Positions 1 to 8,544 of a stretch of DNA of 64,000 bases are shown here, one piece after another (within the stretch, counting starts at the first letter, position 1; the number at the start of each line of letters is the position of its first letter). The DNA is from Pedobacter chinensis. GTDB lineage: Bacteria; Bacteroidota; Bacteroidia; Sphingobacteriales; Sphingobacteriaceae. The DNA lies in contig NZ_QPKV01000009.1 in NCBI RefSeq assembly GCF_003339865.1, forward strand, positions 1 to 64,000. Direction: 5' to 3'. Both the position numbers and the translations under genes were made by a program. The notes under the pieces are model-generated. The model was given only the letters and a program-made list of their open reading frames with translations, searched no databases and was not told where the DNA came from.

Positions 1-295
1 TAAAATTGGTCATCTTTTTTTGTTATGTCTGTCAGACATTGACTTTAAAATCAAGCTTCGGAACTCTGTACTTGAATCCGTACTTCATTACCCCGCTTGC
101 GCTACATTGACATCTCTTTTAAGAACTCATCGACTGTTGTTACCTCGCGGCCCGTCTGTGTATATATCTTCGAACTTCAGTTCGCTTAAGTCGTATTCGT
201 CTTAGCGTGTTTTCGCTCGTTTTGATCTTTGTTTCTTGATCGTCGTGACATCCGCCACCTGATCTCTTGTTTTCCCTTCGTTTCCGTTGGGAGTG
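1..295 (-). other. Probable rRNA operon leader (transcribed leftwards out of the window)
   Basis: No convincing protein gene is seen here; the short open frames are not protein-like. The stretch lies directly downstream, on the minus strand, of three consecutive strong promoters and runs to the window edge. Long untranslated leaders behind tandem strong promoters are typical of rRNA operons, so a 16S gene may begin just beyond position 1. The 16S start itself is not visible, so this is inference. A highly expressed stable RNA or another operon remains possible. Confidence 0.4.
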
Positions 296-326
296 CAAAG
301 GTAGGAATCTTTTTTTGACTTCCAAA
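296..326 (-). promoter_or_regulatory. Bacteroidota promoter P1 (proximal of three)
   Basis: On the minus strand there is a -33 TTTG (plus 323-326) and a -7 TACCTTTG (plus 296-303), separated by exactly 19 bases. This fits the sigma-ABfr consensus TTTG-N19-21-TAnnTTTG perfectly. It points towards the left edge of the window. Confidence 0.75.
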
Positions 327-422
327 TAAAAAATGATTTATTTTTTCGTCGTCCATTTCCCCCTTTTGCCTTTCAATGCGCCGGCCTTCCGGCCAGCCCC
401 CCGTTCCTTCCGGACCGGGCCG

Positions 423-453
423 CAAAGGTAGCGATCTTTTTCTTCTCTCCAAA
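423..453 (-). promoter_or_regulatory. Bacteroidota promoter P2 (middle of three)
   Basis: Minus-strand TTTG (plus 450-453) and TACCTTTG (plus 423-430) are separated by exactly 19 bases. The -7 box is identical to those of P1 and P3, and the site lies 127 bases upstream of P1. Confidence 0.75.
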
Positions 454-543
454 TTTATTTTGAAAAAAAATCCAGGCCCTTTTCCTCTCTCACGTTCCCC
501 ATGCCCAACCTTTCAACCTTACCGTCTCCTCCGAAGCGGGATG

Positions 544-574
544 CAAAGGTAGAAAAAACAAACCCATTTCCAAA
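544..574 (-). promoter_or_regulatory. Bacteroidota promoter P3 (distal of three)
   Basis: Minus-strand TTTG (plus 571-574) and TACCTTTG (plus 544-551) are separated by exactly 19 bases. It is 121 bases upstream of P2. The 575-816 stretch between it and the first gene shows nothing else recognisable. Confidence 0.75.
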
Positions 575-816
575 GCCTTTGTCGCTTTTCTTCTGCTGTT
601 CTCCGTAAGCCACTGTCCATCAAAGGGAAAAATTTAACGCGGCCACAGCCAAATCCCTCATGGGCCATCAAGTCATTAAGGGAATCAAGGCCTGGACGTG
701 GGGCATATGACCTTGAACCCATCTCCATAAAAGGCCGTTTGGCAACCGGTAAACGTTCAAAAAGAAGGATCGGATGATGAATATTAGAATGGAACTGTAT
801 TTGTTTTTCTAATTGA

Positions 817-1176
817 CTAGTATTGTCCGGTACTCAACATTACTAAAGTACATGCTCTGATGGGCTCAATATCATGTTGATCAAGCAACTTTTCTAGTTC
901 ATAGTTTTCAGTGCCAGGATTAAAAATCACACGTTTTGGTTTCGTATCTAAAATGTAATCGTGATATTGAGGTTGTAAAGCTGGTCCAATATATAACGTA
1001 ATTGTATCAATATCCTGATGAATTTCGGTCGGATTTTCTATCTCTACCCCAGCAACCTCTCCTTTTTTAATACCAACGTTAACAATATCATGATTGAAAT
1101 GCTTTAACATATGTGCAGCTTTGTATGAATATCTCGATGGATTTGGCGATGCGCCAATAATTAATGTCTTTTTCAT
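817..1176 (-). CDS. CoA-binding domain protein (YccU-like)
   Basis: A 119-residue single-domain Rossmann protein. The N-terminal strand followed by a GASPNPSRYS glycine/serine loop (residues 8-17) is the nucleotide-binding turn of the CoA_binding_2 family, and NPGTEN near residue 90 is the second conserved loop. Family members bind CoA, but their physiological role is mostly unknown; by analogy it is cytoplasmic. It reads leftwards and lies 21 bases downstream of the DinB gene, so the two are probably co-transcribed. Length is normal for the family. The fold assignment is fairly sure; the function is not. Confidence 0.8.
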   Translation of the reverse strand: MKKTLIIGASPNPSRYSYKAAHMLKHFNHDIVNVGIKKGEVAGVEIENPTEIHQDIDTITLYIGPALQPQYHDYILDTKPKRVIFNPGTENYELEKLLDQHDIEPIRACTLVMLSTGQY

Positions 1177-1197
1177 TTTATAATTAAATTACACAGA

Positions 1198-1665
1198 TTA
1201 AAACTTTGAAAGTAATGCAATCTGCCCAGAGTGATAAGCATGGTGCTGGGCTAAACCATTCAAAAGCTCTGCATTGGTAACACCTGATCCTAAAGCTGGA
1301 TTTCTTTCATCCATAACTTCGTTATTCCACTCGTTATCTTTTATAGTTTCGCAGTGTCGGATTAATTCATCATTAGCGACTTTAAAATCAAAAATGATTT
1401 TTTCCCAAGCTTGTGGTGTCTTCTTTTCCGGAACCGGCCAATCGCCCATTGCTGGTTCGGCAGCTGGTTCACCCATTAACCGCGAAGTGACTTCTTCTGT
1501 CCATGCCGTTAAATGCAGGGCTATTTCTGCTATGGAATGTGCATTGGGGATAAAATGTTCAAATGCATTTTCTGGCTTAACGTTATTTAAAATCTGCATT
1601 GCATGATTTCCGTGCCAGGCATCGCCATTAAAGGCTTTCCTAATTTCGTTCGTAATATTAAGCAT
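1198..1665 (-). CDS. DinB family protein
   Basis: A 155-residue four-helix-bundle protein of the DinB/YfiT type. These have a three-histidine metal site, here likely H51 (in ALHLTAW) and the C-terminal HHAYH motif (about residues 141-145). Many members are thiol transferases or uncharacterised metal-dependent enzymes, and the exact reaction cannot be told from sequence. It sits between the FAD oxidoreductase (33 bases upstream) and the CoA-binding protein in a three-gene leftward run. Confidence 0.85.
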   Translation of the reverse strand: MLNITNEIRKAFNGDAWHGNHAMQILNNVKPENAFEHFIPNAHSIAEIALHLTAWTEEVTSRLMGEPAAEPAMGDWPVPEKKTPQAWEKIIFDFKVANDELIRHCETIKDNEWNNEVMDERNPALGSGVTNAELLNGLAQHHAYHSGQIALLSKF

Positions 1666-1698
1666 AATTAAATAACAACCCGATGATTATAAAGTTTT

Positions 1699-3246
1699 CT
1701 AAGATGCGTTTAAGATTGCATTGGCACAATTGATTCCATCAATCGCTGCTGAAACAATTCCGCCCGCATAACCAGCACCTTCCGCGCAAGGATACAGTCC
1801 TTTAATTTGTGGATGCTGAAAGGTTTCTTTATCTCGTGGGATACGAACCGGAGATGAAGTTCGACTCTCTACACCAACCAAAATCGCTTCATTGGTATAA
1901 TAACCTCTAATCTTTTTTCCAAATAACGGCAAAGCAGATTTTAAGCTTTGAGAAACAAACTCAGGAAGGATATTATCAAGCATTACACTTTTTGTACCAG
2001 GAAGGTATGAGTTTTTAGGCAGATCAATTGATAGCTTATTATTCACAAAATCAATCATTCGTTGTGCAGGAGCCACTAAATTACCTCCACCGGCTTCAAA
2101 TGCAAGTTTTTCAACTTCAGATTGGAAATTCAACATCCTTAGCGGATCATAGCCCTGAACATCATTTAATGTTACCTGCACAACCGTACCCGAGTTAGCA
2201 AAAGGGTTATTCCGTTTTGACGGCGACCATCCATTTACTACAATCTCATTTTCACCTGTGGCGCAAGGCGCAATAATTCCGCCCGGGCACATACAAAAAG
2301 AAAATACGCCACGAGTGCCCACTTGCTCTACTAAGCTATAATACGCAGGAGGTAAAAACTCTGAACGGATATCACAATGGTATTGCGCCGAGTCGATTAT
2401 TTCTTGTGGGTGTTCGATTCTTACCCCTAAAGCAAAAGGTTTTGCTTCTATTAATATATTTTTGCTGTTCAACAATTCGTACACATCTCTTGCAGAGTGG
2501 CCTGTGGCGAGGATGATGTGATCAGCAAATAATTTATCTTCAAAATTTATTTCTATACCTTTTACCCTGCCAAACTCGGTGATGATATTTGTCATCTGGC
2601 TATCGAACATGACCGCTCCACCTGCATTTAAAATGGTATCTTTTATCGAAGTGATGATATGAGGCAATTTATTTGTACCGATGTGCGGACGAGCATCGAT
2701 CATAATATCTGCTTCAGCACCATGATCAACAAATACCTGAAGTACTTTATTAATATCTCCACGTTTATTGGAACGGGTATATAATTTCCCATCAGAATAA
2801 GTTCCGGCCCCGCCTTCGCCATAGCAATAATTAGATTCGGTATTGACTAATCCTTGTTTATTTATAGCAGCGAGATCACGACGGCGTTGCTTTACATCCT
2901 TGCCCCGCTCAATAATAATCGGTTTTAACCCATTTTCGATACATTGCAATGCAGCAAATAATCCGGCGGGACCTGCACCAATAATTAACACTGGTTTTGC
3001 ATCACTGACATTTTGATAGTTGACAACATGAATTTCAGTTATCGGCATTTCATCAATAAAAACCCTTACCTGAAGACGGAAAATAACTTTTCTGGAGCGC
3101 GCATCTATAGAGCGTTTTAGAATTTCGTAGCCTTTAACTTTAACACGCGTTTCCGGTATTTTCAGGCCTTCGGCCAATTTGGCCTTGATTACCTCCGTTT
3201 GCTCAACCTGATGGGGAAGCAACGTAATTTCAATGTCTTTTTGCAT
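1699..3246 (-). CDS. FAD-dependent dehydrogenase (COG2509 type)
   Basis: A 515-residue cytoplasmic flavoprotein. After an N-terminal alpha/beta domain of about 85 residues comes the dinucleotide-binding loop IIGAGPAG (GxGxxG at 90-95). An ATGHSARD motif follows mid-protein, and the C-terminal PCAEGAGYAGG closes the FAD site. The family is annotated as NAD(P)/FAD-dependent dehydrogenase; its substrate is not known. First gene of the leftward run, with the repeat cluster at 3331-3785 upstream. Length and motifs are complete. Confidence 0.85.
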   Translation of the reverse strand: MQKDIEITLLPHQVEQTEVIKAKLAEGLKIPETRVKVKGYEILKRSIDARSRKVIFRLQVRVFIDEMPITEIHVVNYQNVSDAKPVLIIGAGPAGLFAALQCIENGLKPIIIERGKDVKQRRRDLAAINKQGLVNTESNYCYGEGGAGTYSDGKLYTRSNKRGDINKVLQVFVDHGAEADIMIDARPHIGTNKLPHIITSIKDTILNAGGAVMFDSQMTNIITEFGRVKGIEINFEDKLFADHIILATGHSARDVYELLNSKNILIEAKPFALGVRIEHPQEIIDSAQYHCDIRSEFLPPAYYSLVEQVGTRGVFSFCMCPGGIIAPCATGENEIVVNGWSPSKRNNPFANSGTVVQVTLNDVQGYDPLRMLNFQSEVEKLAFEAGGGNLVAPAQRMIDFVNNKLSIDLPKNSYLPGTKSVMLDNILPEFVSQSLKSALPLFGKKIRGYYTNEAILVGVESRTSSPVRIPRDKETFQHPQIKGLYPCAEGAGYAGGIVSAAIDGINCANAILNAS

Positions 3247-3330
3247 ATAATTTGTCAGGTTTTTATCCCGATATGATACAAAAATACTGTTTTTTCCTTG
3301 ATAGGAAATATTTATAGCTCAATCATCTGG

Positions 3331-3785
3331 CCTTGCTGAACTTAATTCACCATCTTTTACTTTGCGTTCATACTATTAAGGTCCTGAAATAAATTCAGGA
3401 TGACGAGCGTTCATATACGGTGTTTGAAGCGCTTAGCCAAACCACCACGCCTTGCTGAACTTAATTCACTATCTTTTTTTGCTTTGCGTTCATACTATTA
3501 AGGTCCTGAAATAAATCCAGGATGACGAGCGTTCATATACGGTTTTGAAGCGCTTAGCCAAGCCACCACGCCTTGCTGAACTTAATTCACCATCTTTTTT
3601 ACTTTGCGTTAATACTATTAAGGTCCTGAAATAAATTCAGGATGACGAGCGTTCATATACGGTTTTGAAGCGCTTAGCCTAACCACCACGCCTTGCTGAA
3701 CTTGATTTACCATCTTTATTGCTTTGCGTTCATGCTGTTAAGTTTCTGAAATAAATTCATTATGACAACCGTGTTAACCAGAACA
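3331..3785. repeat. Repeat family A, cluster 1: four tandem units of about 120 bp
   Basis: Units begin at about 3331, 3450, 3571 and 3691. Each contains CTTGCTGAACTTAATTCAC and, about 60 bases on, CTGAAATAAATTCAGGATG followed by ACGAGCGTTCATATACGG. The two blocks are near inverse complements, so each unit can form a long hairpin. The last unit is degraded. The same family recurs at 33605-34490. The rest of the 3247-3923 gap holds nothing else visible except the lemA upstream region. Confidence 0.9.
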
Positions 3786-3923
3786 AATAACGTTGTAAAT
3801 TGTAATCTTAACACGCCATGCTGACAGCAAATTTCAGAAAATGTAACAAAGGCATGCAATTTGATATCTAATTCGTAAATTGAATAAATTTCAGTTTGGA
3901 ATAAAAAGACAAAAACCATAAAA

Positions 3924-4505
3924 ATGAAAAGATTAGTATTTGGAATTTTAGCTGCTGTAATTGCAGTTAGCACTTTAAGTTCATGCGGATACAATAGCAT
4001 GGTTAACCTTGATGAGAATGTAAAATCGAAATGGGGAACTGTACAAACCCAATATCAAAGAAGAGCGGATTTGATTCCGAATCTGGTAGCAACTGTTAAA
4101 GGGGCTGCTAAATTCGAGCAAAGTACCTTAACCGCTGTAACTGAAGCTCGTGCAAAAGCAACGCAAATGACAGTTAAGGCCGATGAATTAACTCCAGAAA
4201 ACATCCAAAAATATCAGGCTGCTCAGGGACAGTTAAGCCAGGCTTTAGGTAAGTTATTATCCATCACTGAAAATTACCCTGAATTAAGAGCTACTCAACA
4301 GTTTAGCGACTTATCAGCACAATTAGAAAGTACAGAGAACAGAATTACTGTTGCGCGTAAAGATTTTAATGATGCTGTACAGCAATACAATGGCAAGATC
4401 AGATCATTTCCAACCAATTTAACCGCAGGGATGTTCGGCTTCAAGCCAAAAGGTTATTTTGAAGCCGATGCGACTGCTAAGGATGCACCAAAAGTAGAAT
4501 TCTAA
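3924..4505 (+). CDS. lemA: LemA family lipoprotein
   Basis: A 193-residue protein. Residues 1-20 form a lipoprotein signal ending in LSSC, with Cys21 the likely lipidation site. The mature part begins with the family hallmark of a long helical coiled coil: NLDENVKSKWGTVQTQY, then RRADLIPNLV. LemA proteins are membrane-anchored helical bundles of unclear function, commonly next to TPM-domain or M48 peptidase genes. Here two TPM-domain genes follow on the same strand (gaps of 84 and 3 bases), so the three probably form an operon acting at the envelope. Confidence 0.93.
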   Translation: MKRLVFGILAAVIAVSTLSSCGYNSMVNLDENVKSKWGTVQTQYQRRADLIPNLVATVKGAAKFEQSTLTAVTEARAKATQMTVKADELTPENIQKYQAAQGQLSQALGKLLSITENYPELRATQQFSDLSAQLESTENRITVARKDFNDAVQQYNGKIRSFPTNLTAGMFGFKPKGYFEADATAKDAPKVEF

Positions 4506-4589
4506 TTATTTAGCCATAATATTTAAGGGTAGTGCATGTTTAATTAGTTGAACATTCATTACCCTTTTTACTTCTTTAAAAATAAAGAC

Positions 4590-5033
4590 ATGTCATTATT
4601 TTCAGATTTAGAACAAGATAAAATAGCAAAAGCGATAGCAGATGCCGAAAACACTACTTCGGGAGAGATTAGAATTGCTATTGATAAACATTGTGCAGGT
4701 GATCCTTTTGAAAGAGCCACAGAATATTTTGCACAATTGGATATGGATAAAACAGCACAACGAAATGGTGTTTTAATTTATTTAGCACATGCCGACCATA
4801 AATTTGCAATTATTGGTGATTCTGGAATAAATCGCGTAGTACCAGAAAATTTTTGGGAGACCACCAAAATTGCCATGAGTGCCCATTTTGCAAAGGGCGA
4901 TTTAGCTGATGGAATTATTGCAGGGATTGCTTTAGCGGGCGAGAAATTAGCACTATTCTTTCCTCCACAAAAAGGAGATATTAACGAGTTGCCAAACAGT
5001 ATTGTATTTATGGATAATCAAGAAAATAAATAA
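4590..5033 (+). CDS. TPM-domain protein, soluble form
   Basis: A 147-residue protein from ATG 4590; an in-frame ATG at 4548 would add 14 unrelated residues. It has the TPM_phosphatase fold: TTSGEIRIAI near residue 20, RNGVLIYLA in the middle and IIGDSGI after it. No signal peptide or membrane segment is visible, so it appears cytoplasmic, unlike its downstream paralogue. TPM domains are linked to photosystem repair or phosphatase activity in plants; bacterial roles are unsettled. Second gene of the lemA-TPM-TPM operon. Confidence 0.85.
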   Translation: MSLFSDLEQDKIAKAIADAENTTSGEIRIAIDKHCAGDPFERATEYFAQLDMDKTAQRNGVLIYLAHADHKFAIIGDSGINRVVPENFWETTKIAMSAHFAKGDLADGIIAGIALAGEKLALFFPPQKGDINELPNSIVFMDNQENK

Positions 5034-5036
5034 GCG

Positions 5037-5825
5037 ATGAAAAAATTATTTCTTTTATCGTTATTCTCTTTAATATTTTTATTTGCATTTGCACAGGATT
5101 TCCCGGGGAAACCATCAACTTTGGTTAACGATTATTCTGGAGTTCTTTCTATTGAGCAAAGAGCCATGCTCGAAAAAAAGTTAGTTGCTTTTGACGATTC
5201 CTCCTCAACACAAATCGCCATTGCTATATTAAAATCGGTTGGCGATTACGATATTAATGAATATGCTGTAGAACTTGGCCGAAAATGGGGTGTTGGGCAG
5301 AGCGGCAAGAATAACGGGATTATGATTGTTGTGGCTGTTGGCGACAGAAAAATCTCTATCCAAACGGGTTACGGTGTTGAAGGCGCTTTGCCTGATGTAT
5401 ATGCCAAACGCATCATCGATGAGGATATTAAGCCAAATTTTAGAAACGGGGATTATTATGCCGGCCTGGATGAAGCCACTACGGCAATAATCAAATATAC
5501 AAGAGGCGAATACAAAAATGACAAACCAAGGGTTTCTTCTTCTAAAAAAGGAACTGGCGGAAGTGTTGCCCTTATTGTGATCATTGTTATCGTAATCATT
5601 ATCATTATGAGGAAAGGCGGTGGTGGTGGCAACAGCGAAGTAATAGGTGGTCGTGGTGCATCAAATGCACTGTTCTGGGCCATGCTTCTTGGTAGCAGTG
5701 GTGGCCGTCGTGGTGGAAATAGCGGTTGGGGCAGCGGCGGTTTTGGAGGTGGATCTTCAGGAGGTGGATTTGGTGGCTTCGGCGGTGGAAGTTTCGGAGG
5801 GGGCGGATCGAGCGGAAGTTGGTAG
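5037..5825 (+). CDS. TPM-domain membrane protein (YgcG-like) with glycine-rich tail
   Basis: A 262-residue protein. It has a signal peptide (1-19, ending FAFAQ), a TPM domain (about 25-150, with SGKNNGIMIVVA and IQTGYGVEGALPD motifs), one membrane segment of nearly pure Ile/Val (about 178-191), and a C-terminal tail very rich in Gly and Ser. This is the common YgcG/DUF2207-like architecture: the TPM domain outside the membrane with a flexible Gly tail. It starts 3 bases after the preceding stop, so translational coupling is likely. Confidence 0.88.
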   Translation: MKKLFLLSLFSLIFLFAFAQDFPGKPSTLVNDYSGVLSIEQRAMLEKKLVAFDDSSSTQIAIAILKSVGDYDINEYAVELGRKWGVGQSGKNNGIMIVVAVGDRKISIQTGYGVEGALPDVYAKRIIDEDIKPNFRNGDYYAGLDEATTAIIKYTRGEYKNDKPRVSSSKKGTGGSVALIVIIVIVIIIIMRKGGGGGNSEVIGGRGASNALFWAMLLGSSGGRRGGNSGWGSGGFGGGSSGGGFGGFGGGSFGGGGSSGSW

Positions 5826-5861
5826 ACCAGGATGAATGGGGTTTTGGGATGACAGGATTAT

Positions 5862-5899
5862 AGTCCGTAGTCCGTAGTCCGTAGTCCGTAGTCCGTAGT
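5862..5899. repeat. Five-copy 7-bp tandem repeat
   Basis: AGTCCGT is repeated five times in a row followed by a partial copy, between two rightward genes. It is a phase-variable-looking microsatellite but is outside any coding region. Probably a slippage product. Confidence 0.9.
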
Positions 5900-5966
5900 T
5901 TGGAATGTTTACTGTAGCTATATGTTACAGTAAACATTGGCATTAATAAATATACTATCCAAAAAA

Positions 5967-6353
5967 ATGTACAGAAGAGATTTACTTACGGCAGAAATCC
6001 AGAAACTTGCGCAGGTTTTAGCTCGTATTATGGGTTTAAAATTAGAGGGAAAACTTGAAGATGCCCAACAAGTTTTTGATGAAACCATGGAAAATAGCTT
6101 TGGTCTTCCTAAGGAAATTTTGGAAGGACAAGATATTATTGGTTTTGAAGATTGGCTTCATCGCGTTGATCTGGCTCCTGAGCAACTGGATTCGCTTAGT
6201 GAATTCCTATATTATGAATTAGGCATTAGTGAAAATAGAAATAGTCTTATCGCGCCAAAACTGAATCTGGTTTATCAATATCTTGCTGATCGGCATAAAA
6301 TTGTACATTTAGTTAATTTGCATCGCCAGAAATCCATTCAACAGTATCTTTAA
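5967..6353 (+). CDS. Conserved hypothetical protein (DUF6483-like)
   Basis: A 128-residue protein from ATG 5967; the in-frame ATG at 5937 lies close to the microsatellite and adds unrelated residues. It is helical, beginning MYRRDLLTAEIQKLAQVLA, with tetratricopeptide-like helices, no signal peptide and no membrane segment. It resembles the DUF6483 group, which has no assigned function. It stands alone between the TPM gene and the Nudix gene on the same strand. Confidence 0.7.
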   Translation: MYRRDLLTAEIQKLAQVLARIMGLKLEGKLEDAQQVFDETMENSFGLPKEILEGQDIIGFEDWLHRVDLAPEQLDSLSEFLYYELGISENRNSLIAPKLNLVYQYLADRHKIVHLVNLHRQKSIQQYL

Positions 6354-6405
6354 TTTACAAATTTTCAATCACTGTTAAAACTGAACAACTCAAATAATAA
6401 AATTT

Positions 6406-6954
6406 ATGATTATAGAAAAGTGGCAAAAACTTGCCTCTAAATATTTGGTAAATGAGAAATGGGCTACCCTACGGGTAGATGAAGTAAAACTTCCTGATGG
6501 TGTAGTCAAGGATGATTATTACGTTTTGGAATATCCAAATTGGGTTAACGCCATCGCTTTAACGGAGCAGGGAAAAATCATATTGGTACGTCAGTATCGT
6601 CACGCGGCCGACATCGTTTCGCTGGAAGTTCCCGGAGGGGTTATTGATGGGGATGAGGCACCAGAATTTGCAATTAAACGCGAACTTTTAGAGGAAACCG
6701 GGTATAGTTTTAAAAGCTGTAAGTTATTGGTTGAACTTTATCCAAATCCAGCAACCTCAAACAATAAAACCTTTACCTATTTTTTAACTGGTGGTGTTAA
6801 AACACATGAACAACACCTGGATGAACATGAGATTTTAAATGTAGAGGAATATACTGTTCAGGAGGTTATACAACTACTTAAAGAGAATAAGATCGCTCAG
6901 GCGTTGCATGTTGCGGCGCTGCATTATGGTTTAACAGCGCTCAAAAGCATATAA
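6406..6954 (+). CDS. Nudix hydrolase, ADP-sugar pyrophosphatase type
   Basis: A 182-residue enzyme with an intact Nudix box GX5EX7REUXEEXGU: G78, E84, and RELLEETGY at 92-100. The preceding YRHAADIVSLEVPGG is typical of ADP-ribose pyrophosphatases of the NudF class. It would hydrolyse ADP-ribose or a related nucleoside diphosphate sugar in the cytoplasm; the exact substrate is inferred. Followed by an intrinsic terminator shared with dnaA. Confidence 0.9.
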   Translation: MIIEKWQKLASKYLVNEKWATLRVDEVKLPDGVVKDDYYVLEYPNWVNAIALTEQGKIILVRQYRHAADIVSLEVPGGVIDGDEAPEFAIKRELLEETGYSFKSCKLLVELYPNPATSNNKTFTYFLTGGVKTHEQHLDEHEILNVEEYTVQEVIQLLKENKIAQALHVAALHYGLTALKSI

Positions 6955-7006
6955 TCTTACTTTAGGCGAAGAGAATTAAAACTTCAACAGGCAAAAAAGC
7001 ATCAAA

Positions 7007-7040
7007 TAAAAAAGTCCTGAAAAATCAGGACTTTTTTATT
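7007..7040. terminator. Bidirectional intrinsic terminator between the Nudix gene and dnaA
   Basis: AAGTCCTGA and TCAGGACTT arms enclose a short A-rich loop, flanked by A-runs on the left and T-runs on the right. It can terminate transcription from both sides and lies between convergent genes. Confidence 0.85.
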
Positions 7041-7110
7041 ATGCCATAAGGTTTTGATTGAACGTTAGGTTTTTACATTAAACCTTCCATCTTTAACCTT
7101 CCACCTTTCT

Positions 7111-8541
7111 TTAGCTCATTTTCAATTTCTTTTGAATATCGTGAACATAGGCTTTGAATTTCTTATCAGTATCGATTAAATCTTCAACTGTTTGGCAAGC
7201 GTAGATTACAGTACTGTGATCACGACCACCAAAGAAAGCACCAATCGTTTTCAACGATGATTTGGTATGGCTTTTTGATAAGTACATTGAAATTTGACGG
7301 GCCTGCACAATTTCGCGTTTACGGGTTTGTGATTTAACCATATCAACAGGAACTTCGAAGTATTCACATACCAATTTCTGAATGTATTCCATCGAAATCT
7401 CTTTCGAAGTGTTCTTAATGAAGTTCTTCAACATCTGTTTAGCCAGTGCCAAATCAATTTCTTTCTTGTTCAAAGTAGCCTGCGCAAGTAAAGATACCAT
7501 GGCACCTTCCAGCTCACGAACATTATTATCAATGTTGTGCGCAACATATTCTACAACTTCGCCTGGCAGTTCAATACCATCGGCATACATTTTCTTTCTT
7601 AATATGGCAATACGTGTTTCCAGGTCGGGAACCTGTAAATCTGCTGATAAGCCCCATTTGAAACGACTTAATAAACGTTCTTCTAAACCAGCTAAATCTT
7701 TTGGTGCTTTATCAGATGTTAAGATAACCTGTTTACCTGATTGATGTAAGTGGTTAAAGATGTGAAAGAAAATATCTTGTGTTTTTTCTTTACCCGCAAA
7801 GTTGTGTACATCATCCATGATGATCACATCCATCGCCTGATAAAAATTAACAAAATCGTTAATAGTGTTATTTTTTAATGAATCTACAAACTGTTGGCAG
7901 AATTTCTCGCAGCTCACATAAATAACCAGTTTATCTGGCATGCTCCGTTTAATTTCATTCCCAATTGCTTGTGCCAGGTGGGTTTTACCTAAACCTACCC
8001 CACCGTAAATCATTAACGGGTTAAATGATGTGCCACCTGGTTTAGCTGCTACAGCATAACCCGCAGAACGAGCTAAGCGGTTGCAATCTCCCTCAATATA
8101 ATTTTCGAAAGTATAATTACCGTTTAATTGAGGATCAACATTTAATTTTTTTAATCCAGGGATAATGAATGGATTCTTAATATCCTTATTTATTGAAACC
8201 GGAATTGGCATTGATTGTACCTTTGCCTCTGCTCCGTTTCCGTTTGATGGCATATTGGTGGTATAAGGACTACCGCTGTTTGATGATTTATCAACAACGA
8301 TGTTATATTCCAACCTGCCATCCTCTCCAAGTTGCTTCTTTACAGTCTTGCGAAGCAAGCCTACATAATGTTCTTCAAGCCATTCGTAAAAGAACAAACT
8401 TGGCACTTGTATGGTTAAAACCTTACCTTCCAATTTAAGGGCTGTTATAGGCTCGAACCAAGTTTTAAAACTTTGATTCGGGATGTTATCCTTAATAATT
8501 TGAAGACAGTTCTTCCACACTTCTGTACAAGTTTTTTCCAT
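7111..8541 (-). CDS. dnaA: Chromosomal replication initiator protein DnaA
   Basis: A 476-residue full-length DnaA. Domain I (1-75) starts with CTEVWKNCLQIIKDNIPNQS-type sequence. Domain II (about 80-130) is a low-complexity linker. Domain III is the AAA+ ATPase with Walker A GGVGLGKTH (180-188) and Walker B IIMDDVH (about 239-245). Domain IV carries the DnaA signature GGRDHSTV (from 438), which binds DnaA boxes. It binds oriC and opens the duplex. It reads leftwards, with DnaA-box-like sites in its upstream region. Confidence 0.98.
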   Translation of the reverse strand: MEKTCTEVWKNCLQIIKDNIPNQSFKTWFEPITALKLEGKVLTIQVPSLFFYEWLEEHYVGLLRKTVKKQLGEDGRLEYNIVVDKSSNSGSPYTTNMPSNGNGAEAKVQSMPIPVSINKDIKNPFIIPGLKKLNVDPQLNGNYTFENYIEGDCNRLARSAGYAVAAKPGGTSFNPLMIYGGVGLGKTHLAQAIGNEIKRSMPDKLVIYVSCEKFCQQFVDSLKNNTINDFVNFYQAMDVIIMDDVHNFAGKEKTQDIFFHIFNHLHQSGKQVILTSDKAPKDLAGLEERLLSRFKWGLSADLQVPDLETRIAILRKKMYADGIELPGEVVEYVAHNIDNNVRELEGAMVSLLAQATLNKKEIDLALAKQMLKNFIKNTSKEISMEYIQKLVCEYFEVPVDMVKSQTRKREIVQARQISMYLSKSHTKSSLKTIGAFFGGRDHSTVIYACQTVEDLIDTDKKFKAYVHDIQKKLKMS

Positions 8542-8544
8542 TGC

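Noticed and set aside
20..728. Several short open frames in the first 730 bases
   Set aside because: They are rich in Arg/Pro and Ser/Leu runs, overlap each other on both strands and span promoter boxes; they look like non-coding leader sequence.
3331..3785. Possible tandem tRNA or small RNA genes in the 120-bp repeats
   Set aside because: No cloverleaf, TTC loop or acceptor stem is visible; the units are explained as hairpin repeats of family A.
3716..4000. 94-residue minus-strand frame opposite the lemA start
   Set aside because: It overlaps the clear lemA lipoprotein signal and the degraded repeat; no family resemblance.
5605..5943. Open frames opposite the glycine-rich tail of the TPM protein
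   Set aside because: They are shadows produced by the GGT/GGC repeats and contain His/Arg/Pro-rich nonsense.
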